Source: Coptis chinensis
Taxonomy: Eukaryota > Streptophyta > Magnoliopsida > Ranunculales > Ranunculaceae
Length of the DNA stretch: 64,000 bases
Direction: 5' to 3'
Assembly: GCA_015680905.1 (NCBI GenBank)
Contig: CM027378.1
Span: 71,205,501-71,269,500, forward strand
The position numbers and the translations under genes are program-made. The notes under the pieces were generated by a model. It saw nothing but the letters and a program-made list of their open reading frames with translations, was not told the origin of the DNA and made no database searches. This document shows positions 1 through 11,099 of this stretch, piece by piece. Positions within the stretch are counted from its first letter, which is position 1; each line of letters starts with the position of its first letter.

Positions 1-1
1 G

Positions 2-337
2 AAGAATTATTCTTTCCTTGAACGAGCCGTACTTGCTTTGGTGTATTCGGCAAGGAAATTTAGGCCGTACTTTCAAGCACATCCGATCAACGTACTGACC
101 GACCTGCCACTGAAGAAACTCCTCCACAAAGAAAACAAAACTACTCGTATGGCCGTATGGGCCGAGAAGCTCGGTGAACACCACATGGAGTTTGTACCTC
201 ACACCTCTCAGAAAGGTCAAGTCATCGCCGATTTCCTCGCCGATTTCCCTGTTAAGGACCCACACTGGCAGCCAGAGATGGAGCTCGATGTTGTCAAAGA
301 TCAAATCAGTCTGGTCTCTCTTTGTAGATGGCTCTAG
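2..337 (+). pseudogene. Tat pol fragment: C-terminal RT/RNase H
   Basis: An open frame entering from the window edge encodes the classical tail of the Ty3/gypsy RT-RNase H region, with the block ARKFRPYFQAHPINVLTD (residues about 15-32), then MAVWAEKLGEHHMEF and a GQVIADFLADF motif near the end. In intact elements this continues directly into the second RNase H. Here the frame is lost near position 305, where the reading must shift to the next frame to continue, so a short indel has broken the polyprotein. Role in life: primer removal and minus-strand template degradation during reverse transcription in the cytoplasmic particle. Confidence 0.8.
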
Positions 338-710
338 CAACCCCGGAGGGAGTGGCATCGGAGTCGTCTTAGTGTCTCCCGAAGGAGTTATGGTTGAAAA
401 ATCAGTTCGACTCGACTTTGCATCTTCCAATAACGAGGCGGAGTACGAAGCACTGATCATGGGCCTTCGTATGGCGCTACAGCTCGGTGTGCAAGAGCTC
501 CAAGTCTTTAGTGACTCGCAACTGGTCGTTCGCCAGATTGCTAAGGAGTACACTACTCAGGAAGGTAACCTTTCGAAATATCTTCAGGTCGTTCATCATT
601 TGTTGCCTTCTTTTAAGAATTCTACCATACACCATTTTTTGCGTGATGAGAACCGTCACGCAGACAGCCTAGCTTACCTAGCCACTCAAACACCGAGTTG
701 CGCTCCATGA
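305..710 (+). pseudogene. Tat pol fragment: second (archaeal-type) RNase H
   Basis: Reads as a complete RNase HI fold. The catalytic carboxylates are visible: D in FVDGSSNPGGSG, E in NNEAEYEAL, D in FSDSQLV, and D in HADSLAYL. A second RNase H domain of this kind after the RT-RNase H unit is diagnostic of Tat and related plant gypsy elements. It overlaps the previous fragment in another frame, so it was probably part of one polyprotein before an indel. It ends at a TGA at 708-710, and the linker to integrase continues in the same frame after that stop (about 711-986), indicating a point nonsense change. Confidence 0.85.
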
Positions 711-1789
711 CAACTCTTCATTGAGGTAGTCAATCGACCTGCATACCAGGTCGAACATGCCCTAGTTATAGCCGATCTGTTCCCTCTTTTCGACGATCAG
801 TTGCGCCAGACCTGGATGCAGCCCATCATGGACTACATCCAACAAGGCACACTCCCTGTAGAGCATGCCAAAGCTAGACAAATCCAATATCAAGCACGTC
901 GTTATTGCGTGTTACATGATAAGTTGTTTAGAAATCTGCTGGTGGACCGCACTTGCGATGTATTACTCCAGAGCAGGGACAATTGATATTTGCCGAAATC
1001 CATGAGGGAGAATGTGGAAACCATGCCGGAGGTCGTTCCTTAGCCCACAAGGCAATTTCCCAAGGCTACTTCTGGCCCCGTATGCAGACTGATGCCAAAG
1101 CATACATTCTCAAGTGCTTAAAATGTCAAACATTTGGCCACAACATCATTCAGCCCGCACGCGAGCTGATAAATATAGCAAGCCCATGGCCATTTCACAT
1201 GTGGGGCATGGACATTATGGGACCATTCGTCCCCCAAAAAAGCACTGGTTTTCGGTTCGTCTTAGCGGCAACTGACTATTTCACCAAGTGGGTTGAAGCC
1301 ATTCCTTTAGCACATGTCAAAGAATCACATGTCCGCAATTTCATCTGGACTCATATCATCACCAGATTTGGGTTGCCACATACACTCGTCATGGACAATG
1401 GACCCCAATTTAAAGGCCGAACCGTTAAAGAATTTCTCGCAAAGTGGAAGATAGTTCATGCATTTTCTACTCCACAGTACGCTCAGAGTAATGGTCAAGC
1501 CGAAGCCAGCAACAAGGCTATCTTAGAAAATTTGAAGAAAAAGATTGAAAAGAACAAGAGTCAATGGCCGAACCAGTTGGAGAACATCTTGTGGGCTTAT
1601 CGCACCACAGCTCGGTCCAGTACCGGCGAATCTCCATTCTCCTTGTGTTATGGCACAGAAGCTGTCATTCCCACCGAGCTGACAGTCACTACGACTCGGT
1701 CCGAGCTCGTTGAAACCGGACACAATGATTCTGTCTTAGCACGAGAGGTCGATTTGCTCGAAGAACGACGTGACTTAGCCACCATCTAA
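711..1789 (+). pseudogene. Tat pol fragment: integrase
   Basis: The linker (frame of 801-986) leads into the integrase, which lies in a different frame from 953, so another indel separates them. The zinc-binding HHCC is intact: H in IHEGECGNHAGG, the following H, and C..C in LKCLKCQTFG. The DDE triad is also intact: D in MDIMGPF, D in MDNGPQF, E in NGQAEASNK. It inserts the cDNA into chromosomal DNA. The frame closes with a stop at 1787-1789 where family members continue to a C-terminal DNA-binding segment. Confidence 0.88.
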
Positions 1790-2032
1790 GTCGCATCTTA
1801 TCAACAAACCCTGAAAAACTCCTACAACAAATGAGTGCATCCTCGATCTTTCCAGCCTGGCGATCTAGTGCTAAAAAAGACGCAAGACAACTCCAAGCTA
1901 GCCCCTAATTGGGAAGGTCCGTACATCGTAGAACATGTTGTGGGCAACGGAGCGTACTGGATAAAAACTCAAGAAGGGAAATTGTTACCTCGCCCATGGA
2001 ATACTTATCTGCTGAAAAGATTTTATCAATAA
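1790..2032 (+). pseudogene. Tat integrase C-terminal segment
   Basis: After two stops the reading continues as FQPGDLVLKKTQDNSKLAPNWEGPY, the standard gypsy integrase C-terminal block (GDLVL..., K/L..NWEGPY), ending ...RPWNTYLLKRFYQ and a stop at 2030-2032. It is in the same frame as the integrase core, so only nonsense changes separate the two. No chromodomain is visible, as expected for the Tat lineage. Confidence 0.8.
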
Positions 2033-2200
2033 ACTCTTTGTTGTTGTAGATTTTTTTTTAAGCATTGTAAGTGTAATGTTAAATTTTTATGTTACTTAGT
2101 ATAAGTTATTCCATTTATTGGCATCAAAACGTCCTACAGCTCGCATCCGATGCACGACCAGTATACTTCCACGCTTAACGCGCCATTCGCTCTCATAAAC
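2033..2200 (+). other. Short non-coding junction after pol
   Basis: T-rich stretch after the pol stop with no coding signal, leading into the 103-bp tandem repeat. Confidence 0.5.
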
Positions 2201-3008
2201 GAGAACGCTCTCCGCAAGCAGACAGCTCTCTGGAGCTCACAGGCAACATCGCCTCTCCAACTCTTGTCACGTCGAGGACCTATATTTCTAGGATCGACTA
2301 CACGAGAACGCTCTCCGCGAGCAGAGAGCTCTCTGGAGCTCACAGGCAACATCGCCTCTCCAACTCTTGTCACGTCAAGGACCTATTTTTCTAGGATCGA
2401 CTACACGAGAACGCTCTCCGCGAGTAGACAGCTCTCTGGAGCTCACAGGCAACATCGCCTCTCCAACTTTTGTCACGTCGAGGACCTATATTTCTAGGAT
2501 CGACTACACGAGAACGCTCTCCCATGAAAGCGCATGCTCTCGGAGCTCACAGGCAACATCCCCTCTCCAACTCTTGTCACATCGAGGACCTATATTTCTA
2601 GGATCGACTACACGAGAACGCTCTCCGCGAGCAGACAGCTCTCTGGAGCTCACAGGCAACATCGCCTCTCCAACTCTTGTCACGTCGAGGACCTATATTT
2701 CTAGGATCGACTACACGAACGCGCTCTCCGGCGCATGACTCTCTGGAGCTCACAGGCAACATCGCCTCGCTAACTCTTGTCACGTCGAGGACCTATATTT
2801 CTAGGATCGACTACACGAGAACGCTCTCCGCGAGCAGACAGCTCTCTGGAGCTTACAGGCTACATAGCCTCTCTAACTCTTATCACGTCGAGGACCTATA
2901 TATCTAGGATCGACTAAACAAGAACGCTCTCTCTCGAGCTCACAGGCTACATAGCCTCTCCCATTCCTGTCACGTCGAGGACCTATATTTCTAGGGTCGA
3001 CTAAACGA
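2201..3008 (+). repeat. 103-bp tandem repeat, about 8 copies
   Basis: Units begin GAGAACGCTCTCC and start at about 2201, 2304, 2407, 2510, 2614, 2716, 2818 and 2920, so the period is about 103 bp. Each unit contains TCTGGAGCTCACAGGC, a CAACATCGCCTCTCC block and GACCTATATTTCTAGG. Later copies diverge. Satellite-like arrays between pol and the 3' LTR are known from Tat-lineage elements and can seed genomic satellites. Open frames in this stretch are by-products of the repeat. Confidence 0.9.
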
Positions 3009-3179
3009 CAGGATGCATATTTCTAGAATCATAAGCCGAACGCTAGTTACACACAAGTACACGGCAACATGCATGCGGAACATAACCAATAACCTTATAT
3101 GACCACTCGTCACAACAATTACATACACCGATCTGCTGGGATTACCCAGAAAATCCAGGTCGGTGTTCATTACAAAAAT

Positions 3180-4360
3180 TAACAAAGTATCGAACTGCCA
3201 CTTTCGTGGAAGCCAGTTCCCTGAATAAAAAAAGCGAACTGCTCAGGCAAGCCTGAAGACGCAGCTCTATTGTTAACTCTCATATAAGAGAGGAAAATGT
3301 AAACATCACTTACAATTTCTGGCTGACAGAGACAAAAGTAGATCGCATCATCAAATCTCAGTGACGACATGCTTATCTTCTGGTGCTGCGCTGGTCGAAG
3401 CAGTATGCCGGGCAGATCTCAGCATCACACGCATTCCCTGCCCTTGTTCATCGCCTACAGTAGCTTTCTTCAAGGCGTCATACTTCTCGTCTAGAGCAGC
3501 GTAGGCGATATAGGCTTCGGTGTACGCCTTCTTGGCTTTGAGCGCCACCTTTTAATATTTCTTATCATAAGCAGTCACCACAGCTAATTCCCTTTCTAGC
3601 TCCGTCACGTCAGTCACTAACACAGCATTCTCAGCCATAACGTTCTGGTACTTGGTAGTCATCACTTCCAGCTTTCTCTTATCAGCCCCCCACGCAGCTC
3701 GCATACACCCTAGGTCGATGTGAGGGTTATCATCAGTCTCGGTGTTTTGGACAACTTCTTTCAACTTATCATATCCTGCAAGAAACTGCACGAACAAACT
3801 AAAAGAATCAGTTTGCCTGGGTAACCGACATACCAACCTAGTGTGTCTTGAACTTACCAAACAAGCGGCCATATCCATCGTCCCCAGCAACGTCTCCATG
3901 TCCTCATCTTTCACCTCTGCCTTATCACCATCCAGTACGATCCCCTTCAGAACGCTAGTCGCTATGGGCGCCGAGTGGAAGCTACAATCTGAGCGTTTCA
4001 CCATACGCTTCTTCCCCGTCTTCCCCATATAGTAGAATTCGCTCCCCACATCACGACAAAGACGGGACGAACTCACCACCGACCGGGCGACCTTTTGCTC
4101 GTCGTCGCTACACCCAGAACGCGATTATCGCAGTCGCCTACCACTTGGGCGACCTAAACACAATGCCGCCAGCTGGACGTCCAGCCCTCCTAAGTTGTTT
4201 ATGACCCTTCTCCTCTACAGCAGCAGCTTTCCTCTTCCCGCGATCACCATGCACGTGAGGTTCAAACTCCATCCTCTCCATTATCAGAGGAGACGTTTCT
4301 TTCATGCTTTCTTCTCCCCTCATGAATGGACGACACCTTGCCATGATAAAATCTAGCAAA
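3180..4360 (-). pseudogene. Antisense extra ORF, second (distal) copy
   Basis: Minus-strand coding segments at 4359-4138, 4079-3552 and 3548-3351. The protein holds the block VKRSDCSFHSAPIATSVLKG followed by VLDGDKAEVKDEDMETLLGTMDMAACLV, then a predicted coiled coil (KLEVMTTKYQNVMAENAVL, VTELERELAVV, LKAKKAYTEAYIAYAALDEK). The first block is clearly related to the segment at 6078-5878 (VKQSDCSFRSSKISGCLLEQ...IAQCLV). The plus-strand sequence just left of each copy is also alike (around 3210-3290 and 5110-5190, both containing an AGCTCTATTGT core). It therefore looks like a tandem duplicate of the distal part of the antisense ORF, offset by about 1.9 kb. Introns are likely between segments but I cannot fix them. 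Confidence 0.6.
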
Positions 4361-5196
4361 CAAAGATACTGTCACATGAGCTACAATTTTATTCCAAACT
4401 CTTCTCGACGAAATAACACTCTCAGAGGAGAATGAACGTACCTGAATGAGCAGCAACAACGGTGATGCACAACAAAAGAGCAAAGCGAGAAGACAGACTT
4501 TTAAGCTTAGGCAAGAAGACGAGCAAATACTTTGTTGGTATTCGATGAGCAGTTTTATTCAATAGGAAATGTCTTTTCCTAAGCGCCTCATAATTACCTT
4601 GAGACGCCAAACGCCATCTGCCCGCCATCATTATGTTCCTTGAACAGCTCGTCTCCCTCCACGTGTCACACACTCGAGGGAACACTGCCGTTAGCGGCAC
4701 TAAACACGACACGATTCGACCTCCTTCACGAACCAGGATCCAGCGACCTGGTGATCTCGTTACGAGCAACACCTTACAGCTGCAAGCAATTTAACAACAA
4801 GACGCTCATACAAGCTTACCAGTCATGTGCAGGGAAGTGGTCACTGCAATGCACCCGCCAGGTTTTGTTATACGCAGTATCATCACACACAATTATGGTC
4901 AAGCAAGCAAGTCTTACACAGTAGGGAAACAATCAACAAGCATGGCAGACACACAAACAACGACCTGTCCTAACAAGATGGAAACATAGTAAGTTAGCCG
5001 GGTTGCTGAGACTACTTAAGAAATCCAACCCGACTAAACAATATTCGTCCTCCCATGGGTATCCCAGAACAGAACGGGGTACCAGATCATTCACAGTATT
5101 GGAACATACAAATAAAAAGACGAACTGCCCAGGTTACCCCAGGAAACCAGCTCTATTGTATCATAGCTTATAAGCTGACAGCATTACATAACAAAC
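4361..5196. other. Spacer between the two antisense ORF copies
   Basis: No recognisable gene. It holds intron- or UTR-like sequence belonging to the duplicated antisense unit; open frames here match nothing I know. Confidence 0.4.
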
Positions 5197-6780
5197 TTAC
5201 AACTCGCCATCTCTAGGCTCGACAATTAGTTCTCCAGGCATGAGCGACTCATCAATCTCAGCATCCCTCCCAGTCACCATAACAGATACTCCATCCAAGT
5301 CTAAACTCATCAGCACATCAGACGCAGCAGCATCAGTTCGCGGTAGTGCAATCTCCGACATGACCTCTGAAGCAGCAGGAGCGTCACTAATTACTCCCGG
5401 CACCTGTTCTACCCCGATGTGAGATGTACAGCGTGCATGATCTGTCTTCAAAGTGTTGTAGTCTGCCTCTAGTTCAACAAAGTCTGCATCCAGAACGTCA
5501 TAGGCTTTGGTAGCGTCCTGAGCAACCTTCTTGCGATTAAGGTATACTGCTCAAATTTACCACCAATTTCCCACGTCGCTCGCCGAGATGTTCTCTTCAG
5601 CTCCTCAGTAGTTTTGCCTCGGATCTTCGCCCGGTGTCTTTCAAAGATCTTGGCGGACTTCGGTTTTGATGAGCTTTCTTCGATCTTCCGGTTCCTCGTG
5701 TTCCATCTTCGAGGCCTCCCCGGACATTTTTCAGCATCATCCGACAACCACCACCGCTTCTATCCGCCTCCCTAATCAAGCAATCTCCTTCAATTTTTGA
5801 AACCCACTTACTAGCTGCAAAAACACACGCATGGTTAATAGCCACAAAATAACAGCGTGTATACGTAAACAGTTACATCAAACGCAGATAGACACGTGTA
5901 CCAAGCATTGCGCAATTTCCATTTGTCTCAAGTTATCAGCCAGCCCTTTCTCATCCAACTCCTTGCGGTTGCCATCTAGAGCTATCTGTTCTAATAGGCA
6001 ACCCGATATCTTACTCGATCTGAAGCTACAATCACTTTGCTTCACAGATCGTTGCGCCCCATGCTCGTCCAGATACACAAACTATCCCTCTAGGTCATCA
6101 GCAACCACAACAGCCTTTCCACTCGCTTTACGCGGAGCTTTCGTTTTCGCCAGCGGACTGGGTTCACGCCCCCGTTGAGGCGCACTAGACCCCGCTCCAA
6201 ACGTGGCCAAGTCCATGACCTGCTCAGGTCACGTCCCACTCCGGCGAGAAACCATAGCCCCAGCTGGGCCACCATCAGCACCGCCCCCTACGCTGGAGCT
6301 TTCCCCAAGAGCGTGCCGCGCTACTTTCGTAACTCGGACATCGTCTTGCTCAGAGGCCTCGCGCGACCTCTTCTCCGACCTGCTCCTTGCGCGAGGGTTG
6401 AAAAGCACCGTTTCCAATTCCACTGGCGCATCGATCGAACCCCCTTCAGGGCGGAAGCTCGATCCTCCAGCTCCTGAGGCACCACCTCTAACAGGTCGCC
6501 TCGCGCCGCCATGTGCCCGTTGCCTATCTTCTCGTGTTATTAAGTCACTCGTTCGCGTCTCCATCACCTCTTCCCTTGTCTGACCTCGAGCTCGATCTTT
6601 TTGCGCCTTCCTTTTTTCCCAGATCGCAGGCCCACCTTTCTCTACAAAGAAGTGTGCAACTTCAGGCAACTTCGCTTGCTTTTCTGCACGAGTCAGCCGC
6701 GCGAACCTCTCTATCTCCCCACGATCAGTTCGCTTTTTCACAGAAAACTCTGCAGCCAAAGCCATACAAAGACCTGTTAG
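5197..6780 (-). pseudogene. Antisense extra ORF, middle and distal part, first copy
   Basis: Minus-strand segments at 6765-6229, 6078-5878, 5845-5469 and 5451-5197. The 6765-6229 segment starts MALAAEFSVKKRTDRGEIER and is highly charged and Gly/Arg/Ser-rich, with a stretch resembling a nuclear basic region (RARSRSEKRSREASEQ). Later parts are coiled-coil-like. The product resembles the long extra proteins of Tat elements, which carry a gypsy-type transposase-like domain at the N-terminus and coiled coils towards the end. Frames change between segments; introns or decay are equally possible. The function of these proteins is not established. Confidence 0.55.
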
Positions 6781-6824
6781 AACAACTGTCAGTCGTTAAG
6801 TAAAGCAACAACAGAAAAATATTC

Positions 6825-7553
6825 CTACCCATCGGATATGTTACAAATTCTAGTTTGCAATCTACACCCGTTCACACAGTAGTTGCCAACTAGCAACAAC
6901 GGCCTCTTTGTCCAGGCCTCATTGCTTACACCATCGATCACAGTAGAACGCGTCGTCATGGTTTGCAAGCTAAAGTTCAAATTCCCAGATCGCCTTACCA
7001 CATAGTGCTCCACTATGTCGGATACCCCTATGTCGTATTCCCCACTCATATTCAACAGGTCAAACACCTTAAACAATCGCCAGGTGTTACCAACGAACTG
7101 ACAATGAGACTTCCAACAATGGGCCAAGAAGTCACATACCAGTTTTGAGAACGGTATTTGCATATGCGCTCTCAGTTGGCCCTCACAGATTATTATTCCA
7201 CCATTCGGCGGGTTGTACTCCTCACTACGAACATTTTCACTCAACCGTGGTTCGTATATCTCCAGGTCGGGGACATTAATCCCATACGCTGCCCTCAGTT
7301 CGGGGAACGAGTTGGCAGCATGACGGTTTACACTTCTAAGGGGCACATCGCTTGATGATGACATCTCCCCTCGACCTGACGTACTGGCTACGCCACCTTC
7401 TGACCTAGATCGGGTATTACCCTCATCTACCCTATCTTCCTCATCCAATTCAACCTCAACGCCAAAACTCACTACTTCTTCATCCTCATACTCTCCGCAA
7501 CTCAAGGATATCTCCCGGACCTCCTCCGATCGCGTATCATCAGAATCAGACAT
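6825..7553 (-). CDS. Antisense extra ORF, N-terminal gypsy-transposase-like domain
   Basis: A 242-codon frame on the strand opposite to pol, starting MSDSDDTRSEEVREISLSCG. The first about 85 residues are acidic and Ser-rich. The region from about residue 95 (LRAAYGINVPDLEIYEPRLS, then GIIICEGQLRAHMQIPFSKL and VCDFLAHCWKSHCQFVGNTWR) resembles the plant domain annotated as putative gypsy-type transposase, in which a predicted globular segment precedes coiled coils. In Tat relatives such as Retand this kind of ORF sits antisense between pol and the 3' LTR. It ends in a stop just after a DG; the frame of the next segment (6765-6229) differs. Confidence 0.6.
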   Translation of the reverse strand: MSDSDDTRSEEVREISLSCGEYEDEEVVSFGVEVELDEEDRVDEGNTRSRSEGGVASTSGRGEMSSSSDVPLRSVNRHAANSFPELRAAYGINVPDLEIYEPRLSENVRSEEYNPPNGGIIICEGQLRAHMQIPFSKLVCDFLAHCWKSHCQFVGNTWRLFKVFDLLNMSGEYDIGVSDIVEHYVVRRSGNLNFSLQTMTTRSTVIDGVSNEAWTKRPLLLVGNYCVNGCRLQTRICNISDG

Positions 7554-8070
7554 TATAACGAGTCTTTTCTATCAATTACTCAAGATTAAACCCTATAACC
7601 TTACGATGACCTACCTACTTAACAAAGCGCACTGGATAGAGAGGAAAGCAAATTGAAAATAGAAAGGTAATAGCAGCAAAAGCACTCACCTGAGGAACCC
7701 TAGCTTGCGTTTTTGCGGAAGAAGAAAACACGCAATACCTTTTTGATGTCCCAAATTTGATTTTGTATAAACCACCCGTTCAGTTACCAAGAAGTTATGA
7801 TTACAGCCTATGCTCTAGCCCGCACACGTGTTCCAAGGTACTGTCTTTTCACCAGTTCTGTATAATGCGGCGACACATTTCTTCCTCAACTGCTACGATT
7901 CTGTCACGTGCATATTACGACACAACTTCCCTTTCCCGCCAAATCATCATGCTACATGATTCAAAAGTTGCGCCGTCCTGGTCGGATCGTCCACCACAGC
8001 TCGCTCATGTTCCACACGTTCTTCCATTTTTTCTCTCAGCAGAGCGTTTCCTGTGGCATAAACACTCTAC
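7554..8070. other. Promoter-side region of the antisense ORF, upstream of the polypurine tract
   Basis: No coding signal. By position it is the 5' side of the antisense ORF and the 3' untranslated part of the sense element. I see no convincing TATA box for the antisense transcript. Confidence 0.4.
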
Positions 8071-8081
8071 TGAGAGGGGGC
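8071..8081 (+). promoter_or_regulatory. Polypurine tract (plus-strand primer)
   Basis: TGAGAGGGGGC directly abuts the LTR start TGTGTAGGGG. This purine run resists RNase H and primes plus-strand DNA synthesis, so it fixes the left LTR border and the plus orientation of the element. Confidence 0.8.
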
Positions 8082-8770
8082 TGTGTAGGGGAGCGATATC
8101 CTATCATGCACGCATGCAACATAAGCGAACTCAGGACATCGACCTCCAAGACCGACCTGTGAGCAGCTCCCTCGAGAACATGCGTGTGCGCAACATAAGC
8201 GAACTCAGGACATCGACCTCCAAGATCGATCTGTGAGTAGCTCCTTTCAGGTAGGTGGTATGAACAAAGATGTCTCGGTACGAGCACATGGTCAGAGACA
8301 GAACGCCTCGGATACGGTCACCACCAGGGGTAATCATTACCAAAATCTTGCTCGTACTTCCCACCACCGGGAAATAGGGGTGACCGCGCCAACGCCCAAT
8401 CAGCACACGACTTATAATATAACCAGCCCAACACTCACTCACGATCTCCACCTTATACGTGTGCAAGAGACACATGTGTCTCCTGAATAGATATTTCCTC
8501 AAGCCTATAAATACCACCTATTTGAACTATGTCGGACCTGATTCCTCTCTCCCCTGAAAGAGAAAAACCAAAAAGAGGATACGTAGGCAGTTCGCTCACA
8601 AGCGAACTCGGTCCCTTCAGAGAATATCAACCCTCTTCCCTCTTTCTTCGCGAACCTCAAGGAGAACCAAAACCCTCCTTTACAGGGTGGGTATGCAGTG
8701 ACCTTTGAGGTGACATTAATCCGGCTTTCCTTGATCTATTTCTTGATCTGCAAAGAAATAACATATTACA
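8082..8770 (+). repeat. 3' LTR of the Tat element (right end approximate)
   Basis: Starts TGTGTAGGGGAGCGATATCC after the polypurine tract. It contains a direct duplication with a period of about 73 bp (CAACATAAGCGAACTCAGGA at 8118 and 8191) and a TATA box at 8506. The most likely end is ...CATATTACA at 8770, but without the 5' LTR this is a guess. Confidence 0.7.
8506..8513 (+). promoter_or_regulatory. TATA box in Tat LTR
   Basis: CCTATAAATACC in the middle of the LTR is the expected U3/R promoter element for the retrotransposon RNA; transcription should begin about 30 bp downstream, near 8540. Confidence 0.6.
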
Positions 8771-8791
8771 AGTTACATAAGTCAGTGGCGG

Positions 8792-9730
8792 CAGTGGTGG
8801 AGCTAGAAAATTGAGTGAGGGTGAGCCAACCCCGAGAGCCAAACATACAAAAAAAAAACTCATTTTTTAAACTAATATTTCAAATCCGATCACAAAACAA
8901 GTATAAAATGAACATCAAAAATCATATATAAAGGTAGAAATAATAAATTTATTAAAAAAGAAAGAAAGAAAGAATCTAATCATATATTGTGAACTTTAAT
9001 ATATTTGATTCCAGGTGGTACACCATGGTGTCTTAGGCTTGCTATGTTCTGTCCCATTCTCGTTTCTACCTCATGGAGGAGCCAACTCCCCTGTGCAGTA
9101 GACTCCTAAGATTACTAACTGAAGGAATAATTTGTTTCTCTAAACTCCCTGACAAGACAGTTCGTTGGACGAGATAAATTTTCCAAAATTGAGTCCAGTA
9201 ATGTCGAGGTCGCTGAAAAACTTCAGCTTGGGTTCTAGAATTTTATCAAGATTAGAAAAGAGTACTGAGAGGCGATTGGCAATGGTCTTTGAGATGTGGG
9301 CATCAGTGAGACCATAGGTTTGAGAGAGAGAGAGAGAGGACTGCGTCAGGTTTAGTTGTTGTGAATCTTTTTAGTAAATTTTTTTTGAAGTTTTGAGAGC
9401 TGATTTTGGAGATAAACCACATGAGTTTATGAGGTAATCTACTGTGAAATTTGGGTTTGAGATGATGTGTTTTTGGGTAGAGATGAATCTAATGAGTTAT
9501 GGGTTATGGACCAGATACAAATGGGTAATTGTTGATCTATATTTTATAACATTTCGTAATATATTTATGCATACAAATTGATGGAATGTTGCCCAGAAGA
9601 AAGTTTAAGTTGAAACTTACAATTTTCCAATACGTTTTTTGGGTATTGAGAAAAGTATACATATATATATTTTTTCTAAAAAGAGAGGGTACGCCAGGGT
9701 GTACCCTGGACCACCCTGGCTCCACCACTG
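8792..9730. mobile_element. Non-autonomous hAT element, inner 1
   Basis: Terminal inverted repeats CAGTGGTGGAGCTAG (left) and CTGGCTCCACCACTG (right). Target duplications AGTGGCGG (8784-8791) and AGTGGCAG (9731-9738), seven of eight matching, which is the hAT size. It landed inside the terminal repeat of the outer hAT, to which it is related in sequence: both run on with GAGTGA(G/A)GGTGAGC at the left and a GTACCC(T/C) block at the right. Non-coding. Confidence 0.85.
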
Positions 9731-9764
9731 AGTGGCAGAGCTAGGAATTTGAGTGAAGGTGAGC

Positions 9765-10555
9765 TAGGGGTGATAATTTGGCCCTCAGGCCTTCAACCAC
9801 CCGACCCGCCCCTCAAAATTGCATTTTCAAACCCTCAAAAGTTGGTCCTCACAGATTTGAGGGGGCGGGCTGGCCCAACCCTCATGCTTATAAGGGGCGG
9901 GCTAGGGCCTAGGTTTTGAAGCATGAGCCCGACCCTCATTAAGCCCTCACCAGCCCTCACTTGGCCCTCATACGTTTTCTTGTTATTTTACATTATATTT
10001 ATGTATTATACTCTAATTATCTAAGTTGTATAAAAAAAATCACTAAATTAGTTTTTAATATGGGATAAATTAGAATATAACATAACATATGCGTTTTTTG
10101 TAATTGATTTAATAATATGTATATAAGTCATACATAAAAGTAAATTCAACCTAACAAGTAACAACATAGTTAAGTATGAAAAATGTAGATGTTTTAAGAA
10201 TATCATCTCTTTCACCATCTCTATCTATTATTATTTTTTCCTAAATGCATAACAATTAGTTTTGTATATGTTAAAATTGATATACATAATCAAAGTATGA
10301 TAAAAATAAATAAAAAATTACAAAAATAATAAAAAAAAACTAGTCAAGTATAATTAGATCGGGCCCGACCCGGCCATCATTTGGCCCTAAAAAATGAGGG
10401 TCGAGGGGAGGGTTAAGGGCTTGAGTTTTCATGCTTGACTCTACTTGACCCAGCCCTCAATACAAAATAGGGACGGGCTGACCCGACTCTCATTCACGAG
10501 GGCTTTTATGGTTTGAGGGGCAGGCTAGGCCGACCCAACCCTTTTATCACCCCTA
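9765..10555. mobile_element. Non-autonomous hAT/MITE, inner 2
   Basis: Ends TAGGGGTGATAA... and ...TTATCACCCCTA are inverted. A perfect 8-bp target duplication AGGTGAGC lies at 9757-9764 and 10556-10563. The outer 150 bp on each side are rich in GGCCCTCA/GAGGG motifs that can fold back, and the centre is AT-rich. No ORF. Confidence 0.92.
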
Positions 10556-10673
10556 AGGTGAGCCACCTACACAACCAAGTATACAAAAAAGCAACTGACC
10601 TAGCATGGGTGATAAATATACATTATTAAGTGATAATGATAACTATATTTGTTAGCTGTACGACATTTCCAAG

Positions 10674-11091
10674 CAGCGCCGGCCCTGAGTTTCTGGTGGC
10701 CCGAAGCCAACTCTTAAAATGTGGCCTTATATATGTGTGTCCATTCACATGTCAAAAGCAAAAATCAATGCATTTGTTGCCTCGCGTTATTATTTGTTTT
10801 CTCCTCTTTTTAGTCGAATTCCTTTTTGTTTTATATAACAAATAAGATTCTATGTATCTTTTGACTTTGTAATCTGTGAAATAGCAAGTGAATTTAATAA
10901 TTTCATTAGCCATATATAAACTTCAATTAAACCCATAATTATATTGTTCTTATTAGTAAGTGTATATTGCAAGGTGCGTTAAATTGTTTCAATGGATTCT
11001 AGTGGCCGGTGGACAGGTGGCCCCTTACTTTGCCAAAATAATGGGGGCCCCAAGCGCTTGCTTGTGTGGCTTTGCCTCAGGGCCGGCACTG
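10674..11091. mobile_element. Non-autonomous hAT/MITE, inner 3
   Basis: 418 bp with inverted ends CAGCGCCGGCCCTGAG and CTCAGGGCCGGCACTG and a perfect 8-bp target duplication TTTCCAAG at 10666-10673 and 11092-11099. No transposase. An open frame across the left end is fortuitous. Confidence 0.93.
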
Positions 11092-11099
11092 TTTCCAAG

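Larger units (their letters stand above)
1..8770 (+). mobile_element. Tat-lineage Ty3/gypsy LTR retrotransposon, 3' part (5' end outside window)
   Basis: Seen in order on the plus strand: end of reverse transcriptase/RNase H, a second RNase H, integrase, a 103-bp tandem repeat, antisense ORFs from 7553 down to about 3200, a polypurine tract and a 3' LTR beginning TGTGTAGGGG at 8082. A second RNase H domain between RT and integrase, and extra ORFs between integrase and the 3' LTR that may run antisense, are known traits of the plant Tat clade (Ogre, Retand and relatives). The 5' LTR and gag are not in the window, so LTR boundaries and target duplication cannot be checked. The right end of the LTR is uncertain because a hAT element begins at 8783 and the last LTR bases could lie beyond 12437. 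Confidence 0.85.

Noticed and set aside
2134..2907. Long open frames on both strands in 2.1-2.9 kb
   Set aside because: They only read through the 103-bp tandem repeat.
2201..3008. CRISPR-like array
   Set aside because: Units are contiguous 103-bp tandem copies without distinct spacers, and the genome is eukaryotic; no cas genes.
5831..6583. Plus-strand frames of over 100 codons at 5.8-6.6 kb
   Set aside because: They are opposite-strand shadows of the antisense extra ORF; the composition follows the GC-rich minus-strand coding.
7757..8517. ORFs across 7.7-8.5 kb
   Set aside because: They cover the polypurine tract and LTR and repeat the 73-bp duplication; no protein family recognised.
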